This document shows, one piece after another, positions 1-6,630 of a DNA stretch of 11,062 nt (position 1 is the stretch's first letter; each line of letters begins with the position of its first letter). Made by a program: the position numbers and the translations under genes. Below the pieces are notes generated by a model. It saw only the letters and a program-made list of their open reading frames with translations. It was not told where the DNA came from and ran no database searches. This DNA comes from Flavipsychrobacter sp. (lineage in GTDB: Bacteria; Bacteroidota; Bacteroidia; Chitinophagales; Chitinophagaceae). The stretch covers positions 1 through 11,062 of the forward strand of contig JAJNBR010000076.1 of the NCBI GenBank assembly GCA_021156265.1, read 5' to 3'.

Positions 1-957
1 ATGTATGCATCTAAAGGTAACCACATCATTACCTGTACTACTGAGCACAAAGCGGTACTGGATACTTGCAAACACCTGGAAAAATTGGGTGCAGAAGTGA
101 CGTATCTACCGGTACAAGCCGATGGCCTTATTGATCTGACTGACTTGGAAAAAGCGATAACCAGTAAAACAATTCTTATTGCCATTATGTATGGTAATAA
201 CGAGGTAGGTGTCGTACAACCAATAAAAGACATCAGCGCTATTGCCCGCAAGCATGGGGTTTTGTTGTTTACCGACGGTACCCAGGCCGTAGGAAAAATA
301 CCTGTTGACGTGTTGGCCGATGGTATAGACCTGATGGCATTTAGTGCACATAAAATGTACGGTCCTAAAGGCGTCGGCGCATTGTATGTACGCCGCAAAA
401 ACCCCCGTGTAAAGGTAACCGCACAAATGGATGGCGGCGGCCACGAGCGCGGCATGCGTAGCGGCACTATGAACGTGCCTGGCATTGTAGGCTTTGGTAA
501 AGCCTGCGAATTGTGCATGAACGAGATGGATGCTGAAGCAAAACGCCTAAGCAAAATGAGAGACAGGCTGGAAAAAGGCCTGCTTGAGCTGGAAGAAGCG
601 TATGTAAATGGTAACACGGAACATCGCTTGCCACACGTAGCCAATATTTCTTTTAAATACGTAGAAGGTGAAGGACTGATGATGGGATTCAATAAAGATA
701 TCGCTTTGTCGAGCGGTTCGGCCTGTACGTCTGCCTCACTGGAGCCATCGTATGTCCTGAAGGCACTAGGCCTCGGGGACGATCTGGCACATAGCTCACT
801 GCGTTTTGGCTTGGGGAGATTTACTACCGACGAGCAGATCGACTATACGATCAACGCTATTAAAAATACAGTTTTGAAACTGCGTGAAATGAGCCCGCTT
901 TGGGAAATGTATAAAGAAGGAATCGATCTGAACTCGATCGAATGGGCGCATCATTAG
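1..957 (+). CDS. iscS: Cysteine desulfurase IscS (5' end missing)
   Basis: PLP-dependent enzyme that takes sulfur from L-cysteine, giving alanine and a persulfide on its catalytic cysteine, which it passes to IscU. The 318 visible residues match E. coli IscS from just before the active-site histidine to the very end, so about 85-90 N-terminal residues lie left of the window; the ATG at base 1 is an internal methionine, not the start. Visible landmarks are TEHKA (His16), TDGTQ (Asp92, Gln95, PLP contacts), SAHK (Lys118, Schiff-base lysine), GGGHERGMRSGT (145-156) and the mobile loop SSGSACTSAS with catalytic Cys242. The C-terminus reads SPLWEMYKEGIDLNSIEWAHH-like, the conserved IscS tail that docks IscU. 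This tail and the long catalytic loop separate it from SufS and NifS. First gene visible of iscS-iscU-iscA; iscU starts 23 nt after the stop. Nothing looks degraded. Confidence 0.96.
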   Translation: MYASKGNHIITCTTEHKAVLDTCKHLEKLGAEVTYLPVQADGLIDLTDLEKAITSKTILIAIMYGNNEVGVVQPIKDISAIARKHGVLLFTDGTQAVGKIPVDVLADGIDLMAFSAHKMYGPKGVGALYVRRKNPRVKVTAQMDGGGHERGMRSGTMNVPGIVGFGKACELCMNEMDAEAKRLSKMRDRLEKGLLELEEAYVNGNTEHRLPHVANISFKYVEGEGLMMGFNKDIALSSGSACTSASLEPSYVLKALGLGDDLAHSSLRFGLGRFTTDEQIDYTINAIKNTVLKLREMSPLWEMYKEGIDLNSIEWAHH

Positions 958-980
958 TTACAATTATTAAATTTAAAGAC

Positions 981-1397
981 ATGGCATATTCAGAAAAAGT
1001 TATCGATCACTACCAGAATCCTAAGAACGTAGGTACTTTAGATAAAGCAAAGCAAAATGTTGGAACAGGCCTTGTTGGCGCACCCGAGTGTGGCGACGTT
1101 ATGCGACTGCAGATCGAAGTAGATGAAGCTACAGGTTTGATCAGCGACGCAAAATTCAAGACTTTCGGCTGTGGGTCAGCTATAGCCTCTTCTTCTCTGG
1201 CTACAGAGTGGTTGAAGGGCAAATCCGTTGATCAGGCGTTGCAGATAGACAATATGGATATCGTGGAGGAATTGAACCTCCCGCCGGTAAAAATTCACTG
1301 TTCCGTATTGGCAGAAGACGCTATTAAAGCCGCGATCAATGACTACCGCGTGAAAAATGGCCTCGCTGAACTTGAGCTTGAAGAGAAGAAGCATTAA
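981..1397 (+). CDS. iscU: Fe-S cluster scaffold protein IscU
   Basis: Scaffold on which the [2Fe-2S] cluster is built from IscS-derived sulfur before transfer to acceptor proteins in the cytoplasm. The 138-residue product covers the whole family. Cluster ligands are visible: Cys37 and Asp39 in GAPECGD, Cys64 in FKTFGCGSA, and His106-Cys107 in KIHCSV. The LPPVK motif (100-104), recognised by the HscA/HscB chaperones, is intact. I chose the ATG at 981 because it gives MAYSEKVIDHY, the standard IscU N-terminus; an upstream in-frame ATG at 942 lies inside iscS and would add 13 unconserved residues. No Shine-Dalgarno sequence is evident; the sequence before the start is AT-rich. It follows iscS by 23 nt and iscA follows it by 19 nt, so they are almost surely cotranscribed. 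Confidence 0.97.
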   Translation: MAYSEKVIDHYQNPKNVGTLDKAKQNVGTGLVGAPECGDVMRLQIEVDEATGLISDAKFKTFGCGSAIASSSLATEWLKGKSVDQALQIDNMDIVEELNLPPVKIHCSVLAEDAIKAAINDYRVKNGLAELELEEKKH

Positions 1398-1416
1398 TGA
1401 GTGAAACGAGTTTTGT

Positions 1417-1743
1417 ATGATCAGTATCAGTGAGAAGGCAAAAAATAAGGTAGCGCAGCTCAAAGCAGACGCTGGTTTATCCGACGACTACTTTCTGCGT
1501 GTAGGCGTAGTGGGTGGTGGCTGTTCAGGCCTGTCTTACAAACTCGATTTTGATAACGAATCGCAGCCTAACGACCAGGTGTTTGAAGATCAGGGCGTAA
1601 AGCTCGTTACTGATTTGAAAAGTTTCTTGTATCTCTGCGATACTACGCTCGATTTTTCTGACGGGTTGAATGGTAAGGGGTTTCATTTTATTAACCCTAA
1701 TGCCAGCCGGAGCTGCGGATGTGGAGAGAGTTTCGCTGTTTAA
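1417..1743 (+). CDS. iscA: A-type Fe-S carrier IscA (HesB/IscA family)
   Basis: A-type carrier that accepts iron or Fe-S clusters and delivers them to apo-proteins. The 108 residues form one HesB/IscA domain. The three conserved cysteines are Cys36 in GGGCSG and Cys100 and Cys102 in SCGCGESF near the C-terminus. An extra cysteine at 74 is not part of the family signature. The bacterial A-type families (IscA, SufA, ErpA) are hard to tell apart by sequence; the IscA name rests mainly on its place behind iscS and iscU. The ATG at 1417 overlaps the TGA of a 7-codon reading frame that begins within the iscU stop codon, which may couple translation. It is the last gene of the operon: a strong hairpin follows 10 nt after the stop. 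hscB, hscA and fdx, which follow iscA in proteobacterial isc operons, are absent here. Confidence 0.93.
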   Translation: MISISEKAKNKVAQLKADAGLSDDYFLRVGVVGGGCSGLSYKLDFDNESQPNDQVFEDQGVKLVTDLKSFLYLCDTTLDFSDGLNGKGFHFINPNASRSCGCGESFAV

Positions 1744-1753
1744 GCTTTAGATA

Positions 1754-1799
1754 ATAAATATAAAAGAGGCGGTGCATGCACCGCCTCTTTTATATTTAT
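1754..1799. terminator. Perfect 46-bp palindrome, bidirectional terminator
   Basis: Every base from 1754 to 1799 pairs with its mirror position, giving 23-nt arms and no spacer. The GC-rich core (GAGGCGGTGCA and its complement, centred at 1776/1777) is flanked by A-runs on one side and T-runs on the other, so each strand reads as a GC stem followed by a U-tract. It lies between iscA and a convergent minus-strand gene ending at 1808, so it probably stops transcription from both sides. Confidence 0.93.
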
Positions 1800-1807
1800 A
1801 ACCCTGC

Positions 1808-2242
1808 TTACCTGTTACTTAAGCCGCCGTCACTTGGAGGAAGCTCAACGCTTGTATCAAGGTAATTGATGTTCCTTTCCTTGTTCAACTGTACACCATC
1901 GTTTATCATACTTTCTTTTCCCTGATAAGCTGCTGTTGGGTCGTCTATTGTTACCCTGATGCGAGGATTACGCCTATTACTGGGTATCATCCCGCTAAAG
2001 CCCGGAATTGGGTTGCTACTATAACCAAGGTATACGCTGGTGTCCATCATCCGAAGTGCGCCTTCAGGATTGTAAACTACCGATGTGCGACCCAGATTGG
2101 ATTCCTGGCTTTTCGGACACACCTGGTATTTGGAATCTATCAGGCATATTTTATAGTTTTTCGCAAACGTGCCTCTCTTCTTTGCATCTGCACCACCTAT
2201 AGTAGCGCCAACTAAAACCAATGCTAATAATATCTTTTTCAT
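1808..2242 (-). CDS. Small exported protein, unknown function (144 aa)
   Basis: I do not recognise a family. The N-terminus is a clear Sec signal peptide: Lys2-Lys3, a hydrophobic stretch (about 4-15) and a type I cleavage site after ADA at residue 20, giving a mature protein of about 124 residues. The start is fixed by that signal. The mature part is basic at first (KKRG), carries two cysteines (33 and 42) that could form a disulfide after export, and is otherwise polar with Pro/Gly/Ser-rich stretches. The segment DTSV occurs twice (67-70 and 129-132). There is no lipobox and no transmembrane helix after the signal, so it is probably periplasmic or secreted. It lies downstream of a second small exported protein on the same strand, 81 nt apart, and converges on iscA across the palindromic terminator. 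That it is a real gene is well supported by the signal peptide and full-length frame. Confidence 0.72.
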   Translation of the reverse strand: MKKILLALVLVGATIGGADAKKRGTFAKNYKICLIDSKYQVCPKSQESNLGRTSVVYNPEGALRMMDTSVYLGYSSNPIPGFSGMIPSNRRNPRIRVTIDDPTAAYQGKESMINDGVQLNKERNINYLDTSVELPPSDGGLSNR

Positions 2243-2277
2243 AATCGCTAATTTTCATTCACACTCATCTCAGCAGG

Positions 2278-2328
2278 GGTAAAAACTGTTCCTAATGGCC
2301 TTAAAGAAATGTGAAAACAGTTTTTACC
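2278..2328 (-). terminator. 13-bp inverted repeat at the end of the 132-aa gene
   Basis: GGTAAAAACTGTT (2278-2290) and its exact complement (2316-2328) are separated by a 25-nt loop. The right arm includes the TAA stop codon (2324-2326) of the minus-strand gene. On the minus-strand transcript, the second arm ends in a UUUUU run, but the stem is AT-rich and the loop large for an intrinsic terminator. It could instead be an mRNA-stabilising 3' structure or a binding site between the two small genes. Confidence 0.45.
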
Positions 2329-2722
2329 AACTATTTCCGTCTGAATAGGAACTATTTATAACATTTCGGGGTATAATGATCGCGTTACTATTTTCTGTAT
2401 TTAGGTTTTCCTGTATATAGTAATTGATTGGGTCAGCCTGAAGAGGATTTACACTAGTATTTGGCGCCAGGCCGTTTTGGGTATTGGTTTCCCGGTTTGC
2501 GGGATTACTGTAACCTGGTACCCAGTAAGTCCCATTGCCTGTCAGGTATGGCTTACTATTATCGAATTTATTGTCTTTGTTGGTAAACTGGCTGTTATTC
2601 TGGTACATTTCATTAGCCGTCTGAATATGGGTTACAGGCAGGTTAGCAAACTCACCCGTTATTTGTGCCTTAGCTGCTATACCAGTAAGTAGAACTCCTA
2701 TCAAAAAAATCAAAGTTTTCAT
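2324..2722 (-). CDS. Small exported Asn-rich protein, unknown function (132 aa)
   Basis: I do not recognise a family. Residues 1-19 form a Sec signal peptide (MKTLIFLIGVLLTGIAAKA, then Gln20), the alanine-x-alanine-Gln style common in Bacteroidota exported proteins; it also fixes the start. The mature part of about 113 residues has no cysteine and is strongly polar: roughly one residue in five is asparagine, with many Ser, Thr, Gln and Tyr. The sequence YWVPGYSNPANR (about 66-77) is the most distinctive stretch. No repeat of regular length, no lipobox and no membrane helix follow the signal, and there is no C-terminal T9SS-type domain that I can see. It is upstream of the other small exported gene on the same strand and is divergent from nfu across a 179-bp region. 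A weak resemblance between GYSSNP in the neighbour and GYSNP here is too short to call the two related. Confidence 0.68.
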   Translation of the reverse strand: MKTLIFLIGVLLTGIAAKAQITGEFANLPVTHIQTANEMYQNNSQFTNKDNKFDNSKPYLTGNGTYWVPGYSNPANRETNTQNGLAPNTSVNPLQADPINYYIQENLNTENSNAIIIPRNVINSSYSDGNSW

Positions 2723-2901
2723 GTTCTCATCGTTTTATCAGTATTCATTTTACGAAAACCACTCCCCAAAGTGCCAACGAACTGTGAAAATCAATTAAAT
2801 AACATTATATGTGAAGTATTGAAGTTGCCTTATCTAATATTAACGTAATTGATTAGCCAATGCTTTGTGAATTAAGTATTTTTGTAAAAAATTGACCGAA
2901 A
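2723..2901. promoter_or_regulatory. Divergent intergenic region between exported gene and nfu
   Basis: AT-rich 179-bp region serving two divergent genes. On the nfu side there is a clear -7 element (listed separately). On the exported-gene side I see no good TTTG/TAnnTTTG pair. No RNA gene, riboswitch or long repeat is evident. Confidence 0.5.
2877..2884 (+). promoter_or_regulatory. Promoter -7 element of nfu (TATTTTTG)
   Basis: TATTTTTG is an exact match to the Bacteroidota -7 consensus TAnnTTTG. A possible -33 element, TTAG at 2853-2856, is one base off TTTG at 20-nt spacing. The element ends 17 nt before the nfu ATG, implying a leader of about a dozen bases. Confidence 0.6.
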
Positions 2902-3492
2902 ATGTTGAAGACAGGTAACACCATTGTTAGTATATATACCGAAATGACCCCTAACCCGGAGACAATGAAGTTTGTAGCCAATAAGCTGCTTTATCCGGGC
3001 AAGAGTATTGATTTTCCTGAAGAGTCATCAGCAGGACCTTCACCCTTAGCTAAAGAATTATTTGCATTTCCATTCATACGTAGTGTATTTATTGCCAGCA
3101 ATTTCGTTACGCTAACAAAAACTCCTGAAACCCAATGGGAAGAAGTAATTCCTACCGTTCGTGAATTTTTGAAGCAATACCTGGAAGAAGGCAAGGTGGT
3201 GATCAACGAAGACCAGATCGTTGTGAAAAGAGATACCAACGTTGTAAATGCAGACGACAGTGATGTGGTAAAACGCATCAAGGAGTTGTTGGAAAACTAT
3301 GTGAAACCAGCGGTTGAAATGGACGGGGGCGCCATCAGCTTTAAAGGCTATGAGAATGGTGTTGTGAAACTGATGATGCAGGGATCTTGCTCTGGTTGTC
3401 CTTCATCCATGATCACGCTGAAAGCAGGTATAGAGGGTATGATGAAGCGTATGATACCTGAGGTTCAGGAAGTAGTGGCAGAGTCAGAATAA
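2902..3492 (+). CDS. nfu: Nfu-type Fe-S cluster carrier (Nfu_N plus NifU C-terminal domain)
   Basis: Carries [4Fe-4S] clusters from the assembly scaffold to target enzymes in the cytoplasm. The 196 residues hold two domains: an Nfu/NifU N-terminal domain (about 11-95) beginning IYTEMTPNPETMKF, and after a charged linker a NifU-like C-terminal domain (about 120-190) with the cluster-binding GSCSGCPSS, cysteines 163 and 166 (CxxC). This layout resembles mitochondrial NFU1 and differs from E. coli NfuA, whose N-terminal domain is a degenerate A-type carrier. The ATG at 2902 is placed 17 nt after the -7 element. It is transcribed alone: divergent from the small exported gene and closed by a terminator. 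Its position 1.2 kb from isc suggests the Fe-S genes were once contiguous or are kept close, with the exported pair in between. Confidence 0.93.
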   Translation: MLKTGNTIVSIYTEMTPNPETMKFVANKLLYPGKSIDFPEESSAGPSPLAKELFAFPFIRSVFIASNFVTLTKTPETQWEEVIPTVREFLKQYLEEGKVVINEDQIVVKRDTNVVNADDSDVVKRIKELLENYVKPAVEMDGGAISFKGYENGVVKLMMQGSCSGCPSSMITLKAGIEGMMKRMIPEVQEVVAESE

Positions 3493-3513
3493 GACACAAA
3501 AAAATAACAGTAG

Positions 3514-3545
3514 CGGCGGACCCACGAGTCCGCCGTTTTATTTTA
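3514..3545 (+). terminator. Rho-independent terminator after nfu
   Basis: Stem CGGCGGAC (3514-3521) pairs exactly with GTCCGCCG (3528-3535) across a 6-nt loop and is followed by TTTTATTTTAT. It starts 21 nt after the nfu stop codon. Confidence 0.92.
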
Positions 3546-3582
3546 TATAATGTGCTGATTATACTATTTTTAGCTCCGTATC

Positions 3583-4668
3583 ATGAGTATCCAAAATAAT
3601 TACGTGGCCATTATGGCCGGAGGTATAGGCAGCCGCTTCTGGCCGGTGAGCAGAACGAAGCATCCAAAGCAGTTCCTTGACTTGCTAGGAACAGGACGCT
3701 CCCTCATTCAATGGACCTACAATCGTTTTCAGCATATCTGCCCGAAGGAGAACATTTACTTCATTACCAACCAGAGCTATATAAAAACGCTGAAAGATCA
3801 GATACCTGAGATTAATGATGCGAACATTATCAGCGAACCTTCAAGAAAAAATACGGCACCCTGTGCCGCATACTTTGCGCACAAAATGATGGCGTTGAAT
3901 CCCAATGCCAACATCATCATGTCGCCTGCCGATCACCTTATTATGGATGAACGCGCTTTTGAGCGCACAGCGTATGATGCGTTGGATTTTGTTTCGCGCC
4001 ATGATGCATTGCTGACGCTTGGTATCAAGCCGACAAGGCCTGACACCGGTTACGGGTATATACAGTACGATGTAGAGGAAGAACTTGATAAGGTTTATCG
4101 CGTAAAAACGTTTACTGAAAAGCCATCGCTCGAACTGGCACGGACATTTTTGAAAAGCGGCGACTTCCTTTGGAACTCTGGCATCTTCGTGTGGAATGTA
4201 AAGACAATAATGAGCGAGCTGGAGAAGTACCTTCCGGAAATGCACGAGGTATTCTTACAAGCCACTGATGCGTATAACACCCCACGCGAATTTGAAGTAA
4301 TCAATGAGCTCTACTCGCAGTGTACGAATATTTCTATAGACTACGGTATCATGGAAAAAGCCAAGAATGTCTATGTAATACCGTCTTACTTTGGCTGGTG
4401 CGACTTGGGTACATGGGAATCTGCTTACGAGAACTCAAGCAAAGACTATCTCGGAAATGCTGTTTACGGAGACAATGTAATGGTGGTAGATGCAACCGAG
4501 TGTATGGTGAAAGCTCCGAAAGAAAAGCTCGTGGTGTTGCAAGGGTTGGAACAGTTCATTGTGATAGACACCAACGATGTCCTGCTGATCTGTGAACGCA
4601 ACCGCGAACAACAGATCAAAGAATATGTAGCTGAAGTAAAACGAAATAAAGGCGATAAATACCTGTAG
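3583..4668 (+). CDS. manC: Mannose-1-phosphate guanylyltransferase
   Basis: Makes GDP-mannose from mannose 1-phosphate and GTP, the donor for mannosylated glycans and the precursor of GDP-fucose and GDP-rhamnose. The 361 residues fit the single-domain form; the C-terminal phosphomannose isomerase domain of the two-domain enzymes is absent, so the isomerase must be encoded elsewhere. Visible motifs are the pyrophosphorylase signature AGGIGSRFWPVSR (12-24) with PKQF (28-31), SPADH (114-118), TGYGYI (155-160), FTEKP (177-181), WNSGIF (197-202), DYGIMEKA (253-260) and GWCDLGTW (271-278). The start gives MSIQNNYVAIMAGG, with the nucleotide-binding loop at the usual distance. A poor -7 match (TATTTTTA, 3565-3572) precedes it. 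The aminotransferase gene follows after 4 nt, so the two are probably one transcript although their pathways are unrelated. Confidence 0.95.
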   Translation: MSIQNNYVAIMAGGIGSRFWPVSRTKHPKQFLDLLGTGRSLIQWTYNRFQHICPKENIYFITNQSYIKTLKDQIPEINDANIISEPSRKNTAPCAAYFAHKMMALNPNANIIMSPADHLIMDERAFERTAYDALDFVSRHDALLTLGIKPTRPDTGYGYIQYDVEEELDKVYRVKTFTEKPSLELARTFLKSGDFLWNSGIFVWNVKTIMSELEKYLPEMHEVFLQATDAYNTPREFEVINELYSQCTNISIDYGIMEKAKNVYVIPSYFGWCDLGTWESAYENSSKDYLGNAVYGDNVMVVDATECMVKAPKEKLVVLQGLEQFIVIDTNDVLLICERNREQQIKEYVAEVKRNKGDKYL

Positions 4669-4672
4669 TCTT

Positions 4673-5827
4673 ATGAAATTACCACGAAAACACTCGGCAG
4701 AAGGAGCAACGATCTTTACCGTTATGTCAGCATTGGCACAACAGCACAATGCTATCAACTTGTCGCAGGGTTTTCCTGATTTTCCTATTGACGAACGGTT
4801 AGGGCAATTGGTTTTTGAAGCGACTAACAAAGACTTCAACCAGTATGCGCCTATGCCCGGCCTGCCGGTGCTTCGCGAAGCGATAGCAAAAGATTTTGCG
4901 AATCGCTACAATGTCGAAGTAGATCCGGATACAGAAGTTACTATTACACCGGGCGCAACCTATGCTATCTACACCGCGTTTACTTCTATATTGCAAGCCG
5001 GCGATGAGGTGATCGTATTAGAACCTGCCTATGACAGCTATATACCCAACATAGAAACGAATGGCGCAAAGGCAATTGTAGTGTCGTTAACCGCACCATC
5101 GTTTAGCGTCGACTGGGATAAGGTACGAGACGCTATCACTGATAGTACGAAAGCTATTATCATTAATACCCCCCACAACCCCACGGGCGCTGTATGGTCG
5201 AAAGAAGATTGGGATAAGCTGGCAGATCTGGTGAGAGATACCGAAATATTCATCCTGTCAGACGAGGTGTACGAGCAGCTAATATTCGACGGGAAACAGC
5301 ACAATACAGTATTACAACATGAAGAGTTGAGAAAGCGCAGCTTTGCTTTATATTCATTTGGTAAGGTTTTTCATAACACCGGCTGGAAGATAGGCTACTG
5401 CATAGCACCACCTGAACTGACACAAGCCTTCAGGCGTATACACCAGTTCTTGTGCTTTTCGGTAAACACGCCGGCCCAGTATGCTTTAGCCACTTATATG
5501 CAAGGCAATCTTCCCGCGGTGAGCAACATGATGCAGCTGAAAAGAGATTTCTTCCTTGAGCTGTTGAAAGGAACTGATTTCTTCATTCATCAGCCTGCAT
5601 CGGGCAGTTATTTCCAAACAGTAAGTTATGCAAACATCAGCGACATACCTGACTTTGAGTTTGCTCAATGGTTGACAAAAGAATACGGAGTAGCCACCAT
5701 TCCAATCAGCGCCTTCTACGGCAATAAAAAAGACGACAAGTTGATTCGCTTCTGCTTCGCGAAAAAAGAAGAAACAATAAAGGAAGCTTTTGAAAAGCTT
5801 GCGCGTTTGAAGCCCGAGACCGTATAA
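4673..5827 (+). CDS. Methionine aminotransferase (YbdL/MtnE-like, class I PLP)
   Basis: Class I/II PLP aminotransferase of 384 residues, close along its whole length to E. coli YbdL, which prefers methionine, histidine and phenylalanine as amino donors. Shared stretches include TIFTVMSALAQQHNAINLSQ, NQYAPMPG (56-63), NTPHNPTG (165-172), ILSDEVYE (194-201), SFGKVFHNTGWKIGYC (228-243) and FSVNTPAQ (262-269). The Schiff-base lysine is Lys231; Asn169, Asp197 and Tyr200 are the expected PLP contacts and Arg359 the substrate carboxylate arginine. A likely role is to convert 4-methylthio-2-oxobutanoate to methionine (the last step of methionine salvage) or general amino acid transamination; no other salvage gene is in the window, so the physiological role is inferred. 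The start is 4 nt after the manC stop. The stop codon is only 4 nt from the end of the convergent permease gene, with no terminator hairpin between. Confidence 0.9.
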   Translation: MKLPRKHSAEGATIFTVMSALAQQHNAINLSQGFPDFPIDERLGQLVFEATNKDFNQYAPMPGLPVLREAIAKDFANRYNVEVDPDTEVTITPGATYAIYTAFTSILQAGDEVIVLEPAYDSYIPNIETNGAKAIVVSLTAPSFSVDWDKVRDAITDSTKAIIINTPHNPTGAVWSKEDWDKLADLVRDTEIFILSDEVYEQLIFDGKQHNTVLQHEELRKRSFALYSFGKVFHNTGWKIGYCIAPPELTQAFRRIHQFLCFSVNTPAQYALATYMQGNLPAVSNMMQLKRDFFLELLKGTDFFIHQPASGSYFQTVSYANISDIPDFEFAQWLTKEYGVATIPISAFYGNKKDDKLIRFCFAKKEETIKEAFEKLARLKPETV

Positions 5828-5831
5828 CGAT

Positions 5832-6590
5832 CTATAAATAATCGTGGCTTAGTTTAATGATCAGCGCCAGGACCACGACGATGAAGAATATCCTGATAAA
5901 GGCACTTCCCTTTTTGAGCGCCATATGCGCCCCTGCGTAGTTGCCCAGCATATTGGCTAATCCTACCGGTATGGCTATAGACCATACAATATGTCCTTTG
6001 AAGAAAAAGAACAGGAGCGCGGAGATATTGGTGATACAGTTGATGATCTTGGCATTTGCTGATGCGTTTAGAAAATCAAAGCCGAATAAGGTAATGAAAG
6101 CAAATACCAGGAAGCTGCCTGTCCCGGGCCCGATCAGCCCGTCATAAAAACCAATGATGACACCCGTTGCTATAGCATACAGGTAGTATTGCCGTTGAGA
6201 CAAGATCCTGACTTCGTGTAAAAGACCAAAATTTTTCTTTGCGACAGTGTACAGTAGCACGAGCAAAAGCACAGTAATAATGACCGGCATGAACTGCTCT
6301 TTGTGTACGTAGCTTACCAGCAACGCGCCACTAAAGGCCCCAACAAATGCCGCAATAATAGCTGGAGTAAGATAGCTCCAGTTAATAGGTACTTTCCTCG
6401 CAAACTTTATGGCGGATACTGAAGTACCAAAAAAGGATGCTGTTTTATTGGATGCTAAAGTTTGAGCCAGGCCCAGCTGTGGCTGTAGAATGAACATCGC
6501 TGGCAGTTGTATCAATCCGCCACCACCAACCATAGCATCGACAAAGCCGGCCATGAACGCAAAGCAGCAAAGTAGCAGTAGCGATAACAT
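5832..6590 (-). CDS. TSUP-family membrane permease (TauE/SafE, YfcA-like)
   Basis: Integral inner-membrane protein of 252 residues with about eight hydrophobic segments. The two halves carry the duplicated TSUP signature: GFVDAMVGGGG (15-25) and GFYDGLIGPGTG (147-158), each followed by an Asn-rich patch (NKTASF, 48-53; NASANAKIIN, 175-184). Members export or import small sulfur-containing or organic anions such as sulfite, sulfoacetate or taurine; the substrate cannot be read from sequence, and the context gives no firm hint. It starts 40 nt after the mqnC stop on the same strand, so it is likely cotranscribed with mqnC, perhaps only for convenience. Its end lies 4 nt from the convergent aminotransferase gene. 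Confidence 0.88.
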   Translation of the reverse strand: MLSLLLLCCFAFMAGFVDAMVGGGGLIQLPAMFILQPQLGLAQTLASNKTASFFGTSVSAIKFARKVPINWSYLTPAIIAAFVGAFSGALLVSYVHKEQFMPVIITVLLLVLLYTVAKKNFGLLHEVRILSQRQYYLYAIATGVIIGFYDGLIGPGTGSFLVFAFITLFGFDFLNASANAKIINCITNISALLFFFFKGHIVWSIAIPVGLANMLGNYAGAHMALKKGSAFIRIFFIVVVLALIIKLSHDYL

Positions 6591-6630
6591 CTACTGCTAA
6601 AGTAAAAGAAAAGGACAATAACTCTTAATA

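Noticed and set aside
106..444. Antisense open frames within iscS and similar frames opposite other genes (for example 8048-8503 opposite the MerR-type gene)
   Set aside because: They lie wholly opposite genes with clear protein families or biased composition, and show no motif of their own.
942..980. Longer IscU starting at the in-frame ATG at 942
   Set aside because: It begins within iscS and adds 13 unconserved residues; the family N-terminus MAYSEKVIDHY starts exactly at 981.
1808..2722. The two small exported proteins as paralogues
   Set aside because: Only GYSSNP versus GYSNP and a few Asn/Tyr positions resemble each other; too little to claim common origin.
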